A stretch of 7,650 bases of DNA from the NCBI GenBank assembly GCA_030668025.1, contig DAOUUT010000182.1, positions 1 through 7,650 of the forward strand. The letters are read 5' to 3'. A model generated the notes under the pieces. It did not search any database. It saw only the letters and a program-made list of their open reading frames with translations, and was not told the DNA's origin. Of this stretch, positions 7,001 through 7,650 are shown piece after piece; within the stretch, counting starts at the first letter, position 1; each line of letters begins with the position of its first letter. This DNA comes from Promethearchaeota archaeon. GTDB lineage: Archaea; Asgardarchaeota; Lokiarchaeia; Sigynarchaeales; SOKP01. The translations under genes were made by a program, and so were the position numbers.

Positions 7001-7002
7001 AG

Positions 7003-7650
7003 TTAAACTTTACCAATATAAAATTTTTTATTTATATTAATAATTATATCAAAGAGTTCATCCAAAGTAGAGATTTCGTGATCGGGTTTATATTCTTTTG
7101 GAATCTGTTCACCTGTTATATTGGTATCGTATTTACCACCGCGATGTATGTATACACTATGGATGTTATTTAGTTTAGCCGGTACCATATCTTTGTGTAT
7201 ATTGTCTCCAACATAAATTGTCTCGTGTCCTTTTACATTGAATTTATTTAGGCAGTACGTGAAAAGTTTTGGGTTTGGCTTTCTAATCCCAATTTCGTCT
7301 GATATAACAACTAAATCAATTAATTCGTCAATATCAAGCCTCAATATCTTTTCGTATTGTTTGATAGGGATCCCATCCGTTATAATTGCTGTTTTAATAG
7401 AATTCTCTTTAAGTTTCTCTAAGCTACTTATTACATCGTCGTATAACTTTATATGCTTAATTTTTTGGGCGTGATAAGCCATTACAGCAGCAGAAATATA
7501 TCTAACTTGATCGATGAATGAAATAGAAAACTTTTCAAGCTCGTTTAATCTTCTAATAAAATAATTATAATGTTTCGGAGAATTACTTCCATATTCTTTA
7601 ACGATTTCATCGATCAATATGAGGGCTTTTTGGCGATCAATTTTTAACCC
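7003..7650 (-). CDS. HAD-superfamily hydrolase (subfamily IA), 5' end outside window
   Basis: HAD hydrolases use an Asp nucleophile and Mg2+, mostly as small-molecule phosphatases. Visible here are motif II in TAIITDG, the motif III lysine in IRKPNPKLF, and motif IV in VGDNIHKDM. The motif I Asp box (DLDDTL type) is absent because the gene continues past the right edge: the frame stays open to base 7650, and the 11 codons before the ATG at 7615-7617 (GLKIDRQKALI) align with the family. I recall thermococcal relatives with a similar GLPVD segment just before a closely similar KEYGSN-FPYHF stretch; here it is KEYGSNSPKHYNYFIRRL. The ATG at 7617 is therefore internal, not the start. About 215 residues are present, and perhaps 25 are missing. 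The cap is the small helical C1 type. Substrate unknown. The next gene, a nitrilase-type amidohydrolase, follows after two bases. Confidence 0.88.
   Translation of the reverse strand, partial: GLKIDRQKALILIDEIVKEYGSNSPKHYNYFIRRLNELEKFSISFIDQVRYISAAVMAYHAQKIKHIKLYDDVISSLEKLKENSIKTAIITDGIPIKQYEKILRLDIDELIDLVVISDEIGIRKPNPKLFTYCLNKFNVKGHETIYVGDNIHKDMVPAKLNNIHSVYIHRGGKYDTNITGEQIPKEYKPDHEISTLDELFDIIININKKFYIGKV

Noticed and set aside
7615..7617. ATG at 7617 as start of the HAD gene
   Set aside because: The frame stays open to the window edge, the upstream codons align with the family, and motif I would be missing, so this Met is internal.
1..7650. tRNA or rRNA genes, CRISPR arrays, insertion sequences
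   Set aside because: I found no cloverleaf-like segments, regularly spaced repeats, transposase frames or terminal inverted repeats.

Overview
The window comes from a strongly AT-rich genome that I read as archaeal. The reasons are an Orc1/Cdc6-type AAA+ protein with a winged-helix C-terminus, an SMC ATPase whose head resembles archaeal SMCs, a HAD hydrolase of a family familiar from Thermococcales, and TATA-like boxes rather than -35/-10 promoters. The lineage cannot be fixed from sequence alone. Asgard archaea would fit the base composition and the long helical proteins, but that is a guess.

All five genes lie on the minus strand, so transcription runs from high to low coordinates. From right to left they are: (1) a HAD-family phosphohydrolase missing its N-terminus at the window edge (7003-7650); (2) a complete nitrilase-superfamily amidohydrolase (6185-7000), two bases after the HAD stop and so surely co-transcribed; (3) a 167-bp intergenic region with a T-run terminator, a short GC-rich block, an AT palindrome, a TATA box and an A-rich leader; (4) an Orc1/Cdc6-like protein (4818-6017) whose ATPase motifs are degenerate; (5) a 139-bp intergenic region with a T-run and a TATA box; (6) a very long SMC protein of 1481 residues (233-4678); (7) the start of a small basic protein with a SAP/Rho_N-like helix-extension-helix motif (1-200), running off the left edge. 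It has the best Shine-Dalgarno sequence in the window and apparently an ATT start.

Regions 4-7 look like a chromosome replication and segregation neighbourhood: an initiator-like DNA-binding protein, the SMC motor, and a probable DNA- or SMC-associated partner in the position where many archaea carry the kleisin gene scpA. The HAD-nitrilase pair is a separate metabolic or housekeeping unit.

The most unusual object is the SMC. Both ATPase half-heads are complete and conserved, but I see no canonical SMC hinge and no Rad50-type CxxC hook. At the midpoint of the chain, where the hinge should be, there is an ungapped tandem duplication of a helical segment at exactly 70-residue spacing. The second is the Orc1/Cdc6 protein: it keeps the fold and the Walker A lysine, but the Walker B acidic pair has become Asn-Asn and the sensor-2 arginine is missing.
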